From assembly GCA_023433065.1 (NCBI GenBank), contig JAEZET010000004.1, forward strand, positions 62,001 through 126,000: DNA of 64,000 bases. Direction: 5' to 3'. Under the pieces are notes generated by a model. That model made no database searches. It was not told the DNA's origin and saw only the letters and a list, made by a program, of their open reading frames with translations. Both the position numbers and the translations under genes were made by a program. Positions within the stretch are counted from its first letter, which is position 1, and the number at the start of each line of letters is the position of its first letter. Source of the DNA: Cyanobacteria bacterium OH_CBrB_359 (lineage in GTDB: Bacteria; Cyanobacteriota; Vampirovibrionia; Gastranaerophilales; Gastranaerophilaceae). This document shows, piece after piece, positions 8,253 through 18,335 of this stretch.

Positions 8253-11200
8253 TTATGAGCCGAAAAGATAAATCGGCAGATTTCTTTTTCTTATGAATTC
8301 AAGATAATTTGAAGGAATGTCTTCAATCTTATCGACTTTTGCCATAAATCCTGTCGGTTTTGAGTTAAATGCTACAACTTCACTGTGTTCATAACCGTAA
8401 GGCTGTGATAGAAGTAAATCCTGTGTGTTTTTTATAGCTTTTTTAATGTCAGCTCCGCTAAGGGTATGTTGACCTACATTGAAGAGTTCATTGTCTGAGA
8501 TTTGAGATTTATAATTGAAAGATCCTATTTGTCTGTATAATTCGGCGTATTCATCTTTTGTTATTCCTAAGCTTTCCATGATTTTTTCAGGCATGAAGCT
8601 TCTGAATTTTTTGTAAGAGCCTACATGGGAATTTTCTTGTTCTGAAGTTTTCAATTTTATGAATTGTTCAAAATCCTTGCCATATCCGGAATGCTGATTA
8701 TATGGTGTTGCTGTTGCTATATTGTTGTTTTGGTTGCTTAAAATCAGCCCGAAACGTCTGTTATAATATGTTCTTTTATTTTTTGGAGATATCGAAGACT
8801 GACTTATGATGCCTGAATTTGAAATTCTTGATAAGGCATAAATTGTTTCAAGATTCTCAGGCGAGCTGTCATTTACATGTACGTTAAACCTTAAATCTTC
8901 TTTTTTTGTTCCAGGGAGAAAGCCCATGTATGACAGATCTTCTCCATCTTTCACTTTTGTAAAATCTAAAATTCTGTATTTATTACCTTTGTATTCGGTA
9001 ACCGGAATTTTAGCAAGAAGCTTATCTATAACGATTTCATCGGTAAATATAATATTTGATTCACCATATAATTTTTTAAGAGCTTCAGCTAATTTTTGCT
9101 GGCTTTCTTTGGAGAGTTTGCCGCCATGTTTAGCGAAGTAACTGTCATTTACTCCTTTTAAATCGCTTGCTGCCATTATTTTTGAGATAGTATAATCATC
9201 ATAAAATCTAAATTTAACCGCCTGTGGATTAACATTAGCCATCATAGGGTCATAGTCTTTCAGCCAGTGGTGGTTTTTAACCAGCTCAAAGATTCTGTCT
9301 TTTAAATTTTCCGCTAAAGTAAATTTATCGAGGATTCCTCTTGCATATAGTGCCGATATTTCAGGATGGTCATTGTCAATTATATTGTCAGCTTTCATAA
9401 TATCATGCAGAATTGCTGTTATTTTAAGTTTGGTTTTATCGACAGCTGATAGCTTTGAATAGTCTTCATCTTTTAAACATTCGTTCAAAACTTTTAAAAT
9501 ATGTATATCTAAAGAATATTGATGAGTAGAGTGTTGTTGTTTGCCTATTGTGTTAACAAATTCAGGGAAACCCCCGATTAGACTGTCAAGGATATCTGCG
9601 AGTTTGTCATTGCCAAGACTTGTTCTGTTTATTTTGTTCTCAAACAAAAATTTATTTACAAGGTCATAAATTTGTTTTTCATCAGGGTTATTAAGATCAA
9701 GTTTGGAAATTCTTAAAAGACCGTCATATGATTTTCCGCTAGTTGTTAGTGTTATATTTAATTTCCCTAATATATCTTTTTTGGCTGCTGGTTTTAAAGT
9801 GTTTAATTTTAAGGTCAAATCTTTTGTGAAAATTTCTCTCGGATATGTGAGAGGAAGCCCTGGCTTTATGCCGTCAGGCAGAGCTTTGAACTGTGAAAAA
9901 TCAATATTTTTAAGTGTTTCATCAATATCAGGCCTGTTATTTGCAAAAACATTTTTAAACAGATTTATCTGGGCAGCTCTTTCCGCTTTAGCATCAGCCC
10001 TTACTACAGGTTTAATAGAACCGTTGACTAAATCTCTTAATTCATTAACGTAGCTGTCAATGTCAAAGCCCAGTAATTCTTTTTCCTTTGCGCTCCATGT
10101 CGTAAATTCATCGAATTGTTTTATGGCTGCCAGTTTTTCTTTGAATGATTTAGCTTCAATCTTTTTGATTGATGTTATTAACTCAGAGGCCAGTTCATCT
10201 AAGTTAACGGTTTGCCCTGAGTGTTTAACGAATAATTTGTTAATTAAATCTTTATCTTCCGGTGATTTGGCTCTAAGGCTGTTAATATATGCCAAAAAGT
10301 TAATTTTTTCGTTAAATGACATATCTGAAGGGATTGCGTTGCCTTTATCCACGCATTTACCTAAGAGTTTAGCATTACTGTGGATTGTAGCGGCATAATC
10401 ATTGTAAAGACCTGAATAGGAATAGGTTTCTGAAGGCAATAATTTTACTTTGTATTCGGGGATAAGTATGGCGTTTTCGCTGTTGAATTTTTCCAGTAAC
10501 GACATTACTTCATTTGTTGCAAGATAGTCATTTTCATTATTTATGTCCCTGATATTTAACAGTCTTTGCAGTAAACTTTGGTCAAAGTTTTGGTTTTCTA
10601 TGAGATTTTGTATAGATTTTATTTCACTAATACTGTTAAATCTGTATTCTGTTTTATTTCCGTTTGTAGCTGTCATTGCAAGGATTTTTTTAAGTGTATC
10701 ATGGTTTACATAAGGATTTGCAAGCATGTTAGAGAGTTCAATTACATCTGCAAGGCTGTTAAATCTGTAATCTGTTTCATCAAGATTCATCATTTTTAAG
10801 ACCGAACTGATATTGGCGGTATTAATTTGGCTTGAATTTTCTGTCAGAGATAATTTTGTAAATCTAAAGTTTTTGCCGTCAATAGATTTTAAGTTAAGTA
10901 GTTCTATTATTTGTGAAGAATTTTTTGCACTCGGGTTAGCTTTATATAAATCCACTAAGTTTTTGATATTTTGTACGGTCAATCTGTATGTATCGTTATC
11001 ACCCATCATTTCGGAGAGCGTTTCTAAAAACTCTCTTTCCTGCTTTGTTTTACATGAATCAAATAATTGCCCTAATACTTTTAATCCTGATTTTGTATCT
11101 TCAAAATGATGGTCAGGACGTTTTGTTTTGGAAGTAAAATGCTTTAAGATAAAATCTTTATTATTAGTTGTTATGCTTGATAATATTTCCGGTATTTCAT

Positions 11201-13841
11201 CTGAATAAGAGCCGTTATTTAATTTAAGTAATTCTTTGAAGGTCTCTAAGGAACCCGGTTTTGCATCTTTTAATATTTTGGCGATTTCGTTTCCATCGTA
11301 AATATACTTGTTGTAACTGTTTTTTGCCTGTTGGGATAATAAGTAGCTGATAATATCGTAATTATCTTTGTCGGCAAACTCCAAGAGTTCACTCACTTCT
11401 TTTGAAGCTACTCTTGGTGAATATACATTGTCACCTTGATTCTTTAAAATCAGCTTTAATGCATCCAGCTTTATATCCAGTTTGTCTTTAGGCAGGTCTA
11501 AAAGTGCCAAATTAGGACCTGTTGATGTGAAATATTTGTCAGAAGAGGGAGATATATTCAATACCCCGCTAAAGTTTGATTTACCTGCGGGAGAGGCTTC
11601 ATCCAATGCTTCAAAGACTTTTGCTATAACATCAAAACGCCCTTTTTTTTGGGCTTCCAGTAAAAATAACACTGCGTTTGTGTCATTAGCAATATGATTT
11701 ATATTATTTTTCATTTGCTGCATTACTTTAGAAGAGATAGTTCCTTTTTGTTTAGTATTTGTCAACAATGACAAAACTCCTGCCGTATTTTTATTTGAAT
11801 TGGAATACAATCCTGTGATATCGGCTTCGCTTAAATCAGGTGTTTTTAAGAGAGAATCAAGGAGAGGCTTTTTGTCTTCACTTGCCGCAAAAAACATTTT
11901 AGACATATCTTCTGTTGAAAATTTTCTTTTTCCGAGCTTGTTTTCATCTACAATTTGTCTTAATAAATGCATTCCCTGAGTATTATTTTTGATTGTGTCT
12001 GTAATTTTATATTCAAACATGTTTGAATAGAAGCTTTGTATATCCTGGGTTGAGAAAATATCTACTAAAGGTGCAATCAAATCTTTATTATCATCATTAA
12101 TATGTTTCAGTATATCTGCAAGTGAATATTTACCTATTTTGTGCTGTTTTGTCTTGTCTTGCGCTTTTAAAAGTGCTATAGCTGCCTCTAAATTATTTTT
12201 ATTGACATTTTGAAACATATTGTCAAAATCCCAGCTTGTTATGAGGTCGAATCTCTCTGTGTCTATAATTGCTCTCATAAAATCTGAATTTTCGCTATTG
12301 AGTTTTGACATATGGTCTCTGATAACATCCAGCTTAATTAAATATTCACCGTTTTCAGGAGATTTTCTGGTTATCAGTTGTTTTACAATATCAATATTTT
12401 CTTTACCGGTCGACTTCAAAATCGGTTCAATACTATAACTTGCAAATGTTCCGGCCCTGTCTAAAATAGGATCTATAATTTCAATGTTCTGCGAATTAAT
12501 ACTGCCTATCATTCCTGAAATTTCATAACCGTAAAATAAATAGCCGTTATTATCTAAAGGATTCACAGATTTTTTATTTAATATTTTGCTTAAAACAGTT
12601 ATGTTATCATCATTTAATTCTTTTAAAATGAAGCCTATGTAGTGTGTTTCGATTCTGGGTGAGTCTGTATTAATTGCCGCTGCTTCAAGAACTGTTTTTA
12701 AATGGCTGTAATTATTGTCATTTAAAGACTTTGTAATATATTTAATATCCCATTTAGTTAGTTTTTTGGTTAAATCGGGATTATCTTTTATAAATTGTTT
12801 AAATAATTTCTTATAATTTTTACTGATTTTAACAGAAGGTTTTGAAGGAGTATTATCTATATCGAGGCTGTTTTTAGATACCTTTTTGCCGATTTTTTTA
12901 CCAAGCTTGCCTGCAACTCTAAAACCGCCTCCTATTACAGGAGCCATTATTAATCCGCCCAAGAACCCTTGTAATCCTGCCTGCGCTATGCCTTTTGCAT
13001 CTTGTTTTTCAAGTGCCGCTCTTGTTACATTATCTGCTGTTCCGCCTAAAGCACCGTCAATCGCCATACCTGCTCCAAGCGCCAAGGCTCTTTTACCTAC
13101 AGACCCGCCCACAACATCAATACTTTGATTGACGATGAGTGATTTCAGGGTTTGTTTAGCTCCTTGTTCAACGAGATCGCCTGTTACCTCAAGACCCAAT
13201 TTACAGCCGATAGTTTTCGTCAGACTTGAACCGAGACCATTTGTAACAGGTGCAAATATACCGTTTATTCCGCCTGTAATTAAATCATATGTAAGGTTTT
13301 TATGGTTATATTCTCTGCCGTGCCTTTTGGCATCGATTCCTTTTATTCCTGTTTTTATGCCTGCGCCTAGCAGTGTTGAAAGTCCGAGTCCTATGGCAAG
13401 AGATGTTCCTCCTGTGGGGACTGCAATTGAAAATGCTCCGACGGCTATTATACCTGAAACCATATCTGCAACAACATCTAAGCAGGTTTTTTGACCATCC
13501 TGATATTTTGCTAAAATTTCTTGCGCTTCTTCTTTTTTTATTTTGCCGTTTTGAAGGTTTTTAATTGCATTTTCGACAGTATTTGAACCTGCCTTCATTT
13601 TGAGAGTATTTTTTATTCCGTCCCATGCTTTTCCAATTAGTCCTTGCTGGGATTTGGTTTTGACAAGTTCATTTTTTATTTCTTCAGCTTCAGGTTTTAA
13701 CCGTGTATATAAAACAGCACTGTCTGAAGCAGTTTTACGGCTGAAAAAACTGTTAGTTTTTTCAGCGGTTGCCTTAATGCTTGAGATTGCTTTAAAGGTG
13801 TTTCTCTTTGTATTGTAGGTAGAATAATTATTTATGTCCAT
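8253..13841 (-). CDS. Giant protein: shared Gly/Ala-rich N-domain, helical repeats, HD domain
   Basis: A 1862-residue protein. Residues 1-50 are a Ser/Thr/Lys-rich leader without a signal peptide. Residues ~55-310 are a Gly/Ala-rich domain with several hydrophobic stretches (AVGAFSIAVPTGGTSLAIG, ALALGAGMAIDGALGG) that is clearly homologous to residues ~55-330 of the 943-residue protein at 22947-25778. Residues ~340-1350 are helical and leucine-rich, with recurring short units resembling a solenoid. Residues ~1435-1590 are an HD phosphohydrolase: H1447, the dyad H1479-D1480 in ILHDIMKADN, and H1524/H1525 in NHHWLKDY. The last ~250 residues are unrecognised. HD domains hydrolyse phosphoesters or nucleotides; the substrate is unknown. 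The combination of a hydrophobic shared front with variable enzymatic backs resembles secreted or surface-delivered effectors. No Shine-Dalgarno precedes the ATG at 13841. Confidence 0.8.
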   Translation of the reverse strand: MDINNYSTYNTKRNTFKAISSIKATAEKTNSFFSRKTASDSAVLYTRLKPEAEEIKNELVKTKSQQGLIGKAWDGIKNTLKMKAGSNTVENAIKNLQNGKIKKEEAQEILAKYQDGQKTCLDVVADMVSGIIAVGAFSIAVPTGGTSLAIGLGLSTLLGAGIKTGIKGIDAKRHGREYNHKNLTYDLITGGINGIFAPVTNGLGSSLTKTIGCKLGLEVTGDLVEQGAKQTLKSLIVNQSIDVVGGSVGKRALALGAGMAIDGALGGTADNVTRAALEKQDAKGIAQAGLQGFLGGLIMAPVIGGGFRVAGKLGKKIGKKVSKNSLDIDNTPSKPSVKISKNYKKLFKQFIKDNPDLTKKLTKWDIKYITKSLNDNNYSHLKTVLEAAAINTDSPRIETHYIGFILKELNDDNITVLSKILNKKSVNPLDNNGYLFYGYEISGMIGSINSQNIEIIDPILDRAGTFASYSIEPILKSTGKENIDIVKQLITRKSPENGEYLIKLDVIRDHMSKLNSENSDFMRAIIDTERFDLITSWDFDNMFQNVNKNNLEAAIALLKAQDKTKQHKIGKYSLADILKHINDDNKDLIAPLVDIFSTQDIQSFYSNMFEYKITDTIKNNTQGMHLLRQIVDENKLGKRKFSTEDMSKMFFAASEDKKPLLDSLLKTPDLSEADITGLYSNSNKNTAGVLSLLTNTKQKGTISSKVMQQMKNNINHIANDTNAVLFLLEAQKKGRFDVIAKVFEALDEASPAGKSNFSGVLNISPSSDKYFTSTGPNLALLDLPKDKLDIKLDALKLILKNQGDNVYSPRVASKEVSELLEFADKDNYDIISYLLSQQAKNSYNKYIYDGNEIAKILKDAKPGSLETFKELLKLNNGSYSDEIPEILSSITTNNKDFILKHFTSKTKRPDHHFEDTKSGLKVLGQLFDSCKTKQEREFLETLSEMMGDNDTYRLTVQNIKNLVDLYKANPSAKNSSQIIELLNLKSIDGKNFRFTKLSLTENSSQINTANISSVLKMMNLDETDYRFNSLADVIELSNMLANPYVNHDTLKKILAMTATNGNKTEYRFNSISEIKSIQNLIENQNFDQSLLQRLLNIRDINNENDYLATNEVMSLLEKFNSENAILIPEYKVKLLPSETYSYSGLYNDYAATIHSNAKLLGKCVDKGNAIPSDMSFNEKINFLAYINSLRAKSPEDKDLINKLFVKHSGQTVNLDELASELITSIKKIEAKSFKEKLAAIKQFDEFTTWSAKEKELLGFDIDSYVNELRDLVNGSIKPVVRADAKAERAAQINLFKNVFANNRPDIDETLKNIDFSQFKALPDGIKPGLPLTYPREIFTKDLTLKLNTLKPAAKKDILGKLNITLTTSGKSYDGLLRISKLDLNNPDEKQIYDLVNKFLFENKINRTSLGNDKLADILDSLIGGFPEFVNTIGKQQHSTHQYSLDIHILKVLNECLKDEDYSKLSAVDKTKLKITAILHDIMKADNIIDNDHPEISALYARGILDKFTLAENLKDRIFELVKNHHWLKDYDPMMANVNPQAVKFRFYDDYTISKIMAASDLKGVNDSYFAKHGGKLSKESQQKLAEALKKLYGESNIIFTDEIVIDKLLAKIPVTEYKGNKYRILDFTKVKDGEDLSYMGFLPGTKKEDLRFNVHVNDSSPENLETIYALSRISNSGIISQSSISPKNKRTYYNRRFGLILSNQNNNIATATPYNQHSGYGKDFEQFIKLKTSEQENSHVGSYKKFRSFMPEKIMESLGITKDEYAELYRQIGSFNYKSQISDNELFNVGQHTLSGADIKKAIKNTQDLLLSQPYGYEHSEVVAFNSKPTGFMAKVDKIEDIPSNYLEFIRKRNLPIYLFGS

Positions 13842-14005
13842 GACACACTGTTTTTATTGAATTTTATATAATATATTAAATACAAAGAGCTGAAAAATTG
13901 TTTTCTTTTGCCGGATTATTAAATATATTTTACAATCTGCCTTTTAAAGGCTTTCTTGATAATTAAAATTTTTAAAATAAATATTAATTTTTTATATAAA
14001 TTTAA

Positions 14006-15226
14006 TTATTCTTCTTTCATTTTTATGCTTTCTCCAAGAAGTGAAAATCCTCCTTTTGAAACAACAGTTTCGCCTTTTTTCAAGCCGGATTTGACTTCTG
14101 TATGATAATCGTTGCATCTGCCGGTTTCAACCTTTCTTTCTTCATAAACGTGAGGTTTTACCATGACATAAGCAAATGTGTAATCTCCATACTTCACCAA
14201 GGCGCTGTTTGGCACTGATAATGCATTGATTGCTCCTACGTTAACTGTCATTTCCGCATAAATATTCGGCTTGATTGAAAAATCAGGGTTTGGTATATCT
14301 GCCCTTACTTCAAGCGTTTTCTTGTCTTCATCAAGCAGAGATGCAACGTAAGATATTTTTCCGTAAACGTTTTGATTAGGATATTCTTGCATCATTCCTT
14401 TAACATTTTGCCCTATTTTAAGATGAGGAACATCTTTTTCAAAAGCATAACCGACAAGCCAGATTGTAGATAAATCTGCTATGTTGAATAATTCTTTGTT
14501 TTTGTCGATTATTTCACCCGGATTGACCTTTCTTGTAAGGACAACGCCGTTTTTGTTAGAATAAAGGGTTACAAAAGGATAGATTGTTTTTGTTGAAATT
14601 GCTTTTCTGATACTGCTTTCATCGCCCCCGTAGAGCGCAACTCTTTGAGAATAGACCTTTATTAAAGCGCTTCTTTGGGTTTTTAATGAATCCAGATTGG
14701 CTTTATCTTTAAGAAATTGAGCATAAGCAATTTGGTATTCCGCCTGTGAAGCGATGCCTTCGTTATAGAGAATTTTTTCCCTTTGATAAGTTTGCTTTGA
14801 CAGATTATATTGTGCGCTCATTTGTTTTACATTAGAATCAACGATAATGTATTCATCCAGAAACGAGAGCTGGATTTGTCCTATCTCATCAGATTTAATC
14901 ATAACTAAAGGCTCGCCTCTTTTTACAATTCTACCCGGTTCTACAAGTACGTTTATGATTTTACCGTATATTGGTGCATAAATTCTGTCCAGATATTTGC
15001 TTATAGGTTTAAATTGTGCGGGGATTGTAATTTGGAGTGGTATGTTTCTGTATTCTACGCTTTCTGTTTCAATTTTGGCATTCACTTCTTCTTCTGAATT
15101 CAGAAATATTTGATTTTCATTTACAGATTTTACATTACTGATATTTTTAAAATTGCAGCCCGAGAGTAATCCTGCCAAAAGTAGGAAGAGCATAATGTTT
15201 ATTAATTTTTTGCATTTATTAAACAT
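14006..15226 (-). CDS. RND efflux periplasmic adaptor lipoprotein (CusB/CzcB-like)
   Basis: The membrane fusion subunit that links the RND pump to the outer-membrane channel. The N-terminus is a lipoprotein signal (LLLAGLLSGC). A barrel-sandwich hybrid domain (IYAPIYGKIINVLVEPGRIVKRGEPL) is split by a helical hairpin at about residues 130-190, followed by the second lipoyl half (NGVVLTRKVNPGEIIDKNKELF) and beta-barrel and membrane-proximal domains. I chose the ATG at 15226, which has AGGAG at 8 bases; a GTG 9 bases further up is less well placed. The stop of the pump gene lies just upstream, so the two are translationally coupled. It is the last gene of a three-gene efflux operon. Confidence 0.9.
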   Translation of the reverse strand: MFNKCKKLINIMLFLLLAGLLSGCNFKNISNVKSVNENQIFLNSEEEVNAKIETESVEYRNIPLQITIPAQFKPISKYLDRIYAPIYGKIINVLVEPGRIVKRGEPLVMIKSDEIGQIQLSFLDEYIIVDSNVKQMSAQYNLSKQTYQREKILYNEGIASQAEYQIAYAQFLKDKANLDSLKTQRSALIKVYSQRVALYGGDESSIRKAISTKTIYPFVTLYSNKNGVVLTRKVNPGEIIDKNKELFNIADLSTIWLVGYAFEKDVPHLKIGQNVKGMMQEYPNQNVYGKISYVASLLDEDKKTLEVRADIPNPDFSIKPNIYAEMTVNVGAINALSVPNSALVKYGDYTFAYVMVKPHVYEERKVETGRCNDYHTEVKSGLKKGETVVSKGGFSLLGESIKMKEE

Positions 15227-15227
15227 T

Positions 15228-18200
15228 TTATGCACTCCTAAACCTTAACTTGTTGTCATATTTTAATAACTTAAACAAAACAGGAATTAAAAAAATTCTA
15301 AAAGCAGTTCCAAAGGCAATCCCTCCGATAATTGTTATTGCAAAAGGTTTTTGGCTTTGTGCGCCAATCCCGTTAGAAACAGCTGCAGGCAGTAATCCTA
15401 ATGTAACTATACTTGCGGTAATTAAGACCGGTCTTAATTTTTGTACGGAACCTTTCAGTAATGAATTTATATTTTTACCGCATGTTTTGCTGTGTTTAAT
15501 TAATGATGAAAGTATAATTGTACCGTTTTGTATTGATACTCCGATTGCAGCTATAAATCCTACGCCGGCTGATATTGAGAAATATGTACCCGTTAAAAAA
15601 AGCGAAAATATACATCCCGTAAAAGCAACAATTATTGAAGACATAGCAATCAGTACATATTCCCAATCTTTGTATTCGATATATAAAATAGCAGAAATTA
15701 TTATTATTGTTATTGGTAAAATTATTGCCAGACGAGCATTTGCGCTCTTTTGATTTTCTGATTGTCCTGTCCATTTCAAGTTGTAACCGGAGGGTAATTC
15801 CAGTTTTTTGTTTAATATTTTTTGAGCTTCTTTAACGGTAGAACCTAAATCTCTTCCTCTTATATTAAACCTTACAATTGCAACTCTTGAGTTTTCGCTT
15901 CTTGAAATAACCATTGCTCCATTGCTCGGCACAACTTCTGTTAAGTTAGATAAGGGTATTGATATCCCGGAAGGCGTTTTTATAATTACATTTGCGAGTT
16001 TATTTGAAGAGTCTCTGTCATGTTGTTCGAGCCTTACAAACACATTAAATCTCTTTTCACCTTCAATAACCTGAGTTGCATTTTTACCCCCTATAGCAAT
16101 TTCTATTACTTTTTGAATATCATCACTTGTAAGCCCGTATCGTCCGGCTTTTACACGATCCACCCTTATCTGATACTGGGGTTGTCCTATAATCTGGTCA
16201 CAGGTTAAGTCAACTATTCCTTTGACGTGTTTTAAAAGATCCATACTCTTATCGAGAAGATTTTGCAGTTCATACAAATCATCACCATATATCTTAAGAA
16301 CAACTTGTCCTTTAGAACCTGCAATGGACTCTTCTACGTTATCTTGAATATATTGTGTGAAATATGTAGTAATGCCTGGGATTTCTGCCAGTTTTTGTGA
16401 CATGTCTTCGATTAATTTTACTTTGTTTTTGTGCCATTTGGGCCGCCAGTCTTTGGCAAGTTTTAAGTCCACAAGGTTTTCTATATTGCTTAATAAATTG
16501 GGATCGGTTCCGTCATCTGCGGTTCCTATTTGGGAAATTACATTTTTAACTTCAGGGTATTCAAGGAGTTTCACTCTTACCTGTCTTGCAACTTCAACAG
16601 AGTGAGAAATAGTTGTATTTCTGGGCAATATTGTTACTCTTAGCCATATGTTTCCTTCATCAAGATTTGGCAGAAACTCTGAACCCATGTTCAAAAATAT
16701 AAATATACTTAAAATGAATAAGGCAAGAACAGAAACGAGAAGATTAAAAGGACGATCCAAAATTCTTCTTAGCTTCGCTCTATACCATAGTTTTAATAAA
16801 ATAAATATTTTATTTTTATTTTCAACTATCTTACCGTTAGCCATCCACAAAGAGGAAAGGCCCGTAAGAAGTAATAATGAAGCTAAAACTGCGCCCAGTA
16901 AAGAAAATCCCATTGTAAAAGCCAGAGGATGGAATAATTTTCCTGCTACCCCGTCAAATGCAAAAAGCGGAAGAAAACAACAAAAAATGATAAAAGTTGA
17001 AAAAGTAATAACCCCGCCTACTTCCAGAGTTGCTTTATATACCAATGCATTTTTCTTTTTTGGAGTGAGCGGATTTTTATATTCTGTAAAGTATCTGAAT
17101 ATGTTTTCTAATAGTATAATTGAACAGTCAACTAATATTCCAAAGTCAACTGCTCCAAGGCTTAAAAGGTTTGCCGAGATGTGAAACACACTGAACATCA
17201 TAAAAGCGAAGCAAATTGCCAGAGGAATTACCAAAGAAGCAATCAATGTTACTCTTAGATTTAATATGTAAGCATATAAAATTATCACAACGAATATTAT
17301 TCCAAGGGCAATGTTGTGCCCGATTGTGTGTAATGTTTCATTTATTAGATGTTCTCTTTCATAAATGGGTTTGATGTAGATTCCTTTAGGGAGTTTTTTT
17401 TCTATTGTAGAAAGGTGATTTTTTAAAGCTGCAATTGCTTTTGTGGGGTTTTCACCTTTTCTCATAAGAACAATTCCTTCGATAGCATCGTCTTGATAAT
17501 TTAAGCCAACCTGTCCTATTTTTATTGCAGGCTGTATAGAAACAGTTGCAACATCTTCTACTCTTATTGGTATACCACTTGAAGAAGTTATTTCCGTATT
17601 GGCAATACTGTCGGCATCAGTATATAGACCTATTCCTCGAACAATAAAAGACTGGTTGTTCACACCTATATAATGCCCGCCTCCGGTTGAATTTGATCGT
17701 GCTATTGAGTCGTAAATCTGCCGTATATCAAGGTTGTAAAATCTTATTCTTTCCTGATCCAGAGCTATTTTATAAGTTTTAACAGGTCCTCCGAAACTTG
17801 TTACATCAATGATTCCGGGTATTTGTTTAAATAATTTTACAAGCTGCCAGTCTTGAATAGCCTTTAAACTCATAGGTTTATAGAAATCAGACACTAATGA
17901 ATAACGATATATTTCACCGATTGCAGATGTATCTGGACCAAGCTCCGGTTTGACATTATCAGGAATATCCGCTTTGTAAATTCTTTCCATAGCCTGCTGC
18001 CTTATTAAAGGCGAAGTTATTCCCCAAATATCATCAAAGACAACATGTATGATGCCTAGCCCGAAAATACTTGTGGAATAAAGTTTTTGTTCATTAGGAA
18101 TTCCGTTTAATTCTTTTTCAAGAGGTATAGTTACCAATCGTTCGATGTCTTCCGCACTTTTACCGGGCATTTTAGTAACTATGTGAACCAAGGGATTTGT

Positions 18201-18335
18201 GAAATCAGGATAAGCTTCTATATCAATGTTCCTGAAGCCGATAATTCCAAGAAGCAGAAATATTATTATACCTACGATTGACAGGTATTTATTTATAATA
18301 AAATATTTTATTATTTTTTTAAATAACTTATTCAT
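15228..18335 (-). CDS. Heavy-metal RND efflux pump (CusA/CzcA family)
   Basis: A 1035-residue, twelve-helix proton-driven inner-membrane pump. The N-terminal IDIEAYPDFTNPLVHI and VTIPLEKELNGIP segments and the TM4 motif DFGILVDCSIILLEN (about residues 397-412) place it in the heavy-metal branch (HME) rather than the drug branch (HAE1). Both large periplasmic loops are complete. The ATG at 18335 overlaps the stop of the upstream channel gene (ATGAATAA), with GAGGAA upstream; an in-frame ATG at 18374 would overlap by 47 bases and is less likely. The exported ion (Cu/Ag, Zn/Co/Cd or Ni) cannot be told from the sequence. Confidence 0.93.
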   Translation of the reverse strand: MNKLFKKIIKYFIINKYLSIVGIIIFLLLGIIGFRNIDIEAYPDFTNPLVHIVTKMPGKSAEDIERLVTIPLEKELNGIPNEQKLYSTSIFGLGIIHVVFDDIWGITSPLIRQQAMERIYKADIPDNVKPELGPDTSAIGEIYRYSLVSDFYKPMSLKAIQDWQLVKLFKQIPGIIDVTSFGGPVKTYKIALDQERIRFYNLDIRQIYDSIARSNSTGGGHYIGVNNQSFIVRGIGLYTDADSIANTEITSSSGIPIRVEDVATVSIQPAIKIGQVGLNYQDDAIEGIVLMRKGENPTKAIAALKNHLSTIEKKLPKGIYIKPIYEREHLINETLHTIGHNIALGIIFVVIILYAYILNLRVTLIASLVIPLAICFAFMMFSVFHISANLLSLGAVDFGILVDCSIILLENIFRYFTEYKNPLTPKKKNALVYKATLEVGGVITFSTFIIFCCFLPLFAFDGVAGKLFHPLAFTMGFSLLGAVLASLLLLTGLSSLWMANGKIVENKNKIFILLKLWYRAKLRRILDRPFNLLVSVLALFILSIFIFLNMGSEFLPNLDEGNIWLRVTILPRNTTISHSVEVARQVRVKLLEYPEVKNVISQIGTADDGTDPNLLSNIENLVDLKLAKDWRPKWHKNKVKLIEDMSQKLAEIPGITTYFTQYIQDNVEESIAGSKGQVVLKIYGDDLYELQNLLDKSMDLLKHVKGIVDLTCDQIIGQPQYQIRVDRVKAGRYGLTSDDIQKVIEIAIGGKNATQVIEGEKRFNVFVRLEQHDRDSSNKLANVIIKTPSGISIPLSNLTEVVPSNGAMVISRSENSRVAIVRFNIRGRDLGSTVKEAQKILNKKLELPSGYNLKWTGQSENQKSANARLAIILPITIIIISAILYIEYKDWEYVLIAMSSIIVAFTGCIFSLFLTGTYFSISAGVGFIAAIGVSIQNGTIILSSLIKHSKTCGKNINSLLKGSVQKLRPVLITASIVTLGLLPAAVSNGIGAQSQKPFAITIIGGIAFGTAFRIFLIPVLFKLLKYDNKLRFRSA

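Noticed and set aside
13129..13494. Long open frame opposite the Gly/Ala-rich domain of the 1862-residue protein
   Set aside because: It is the antisense of a clearly conserved domain; its product is Pro/Ser rich with no homology and it has no ribosome site.
13939..13951. GCCTTTTAAAGGC palindrome as terminator of the metal efflux operon
   Set aside because: No T run follows on the minus strand and the loop is too small.
15250..15753. 167-codon frame opposite the 3' end of the RND pump gene
   Set aside because: Antisense of conserved pump helices; hydrophobic composition is a shadow of the real gene.
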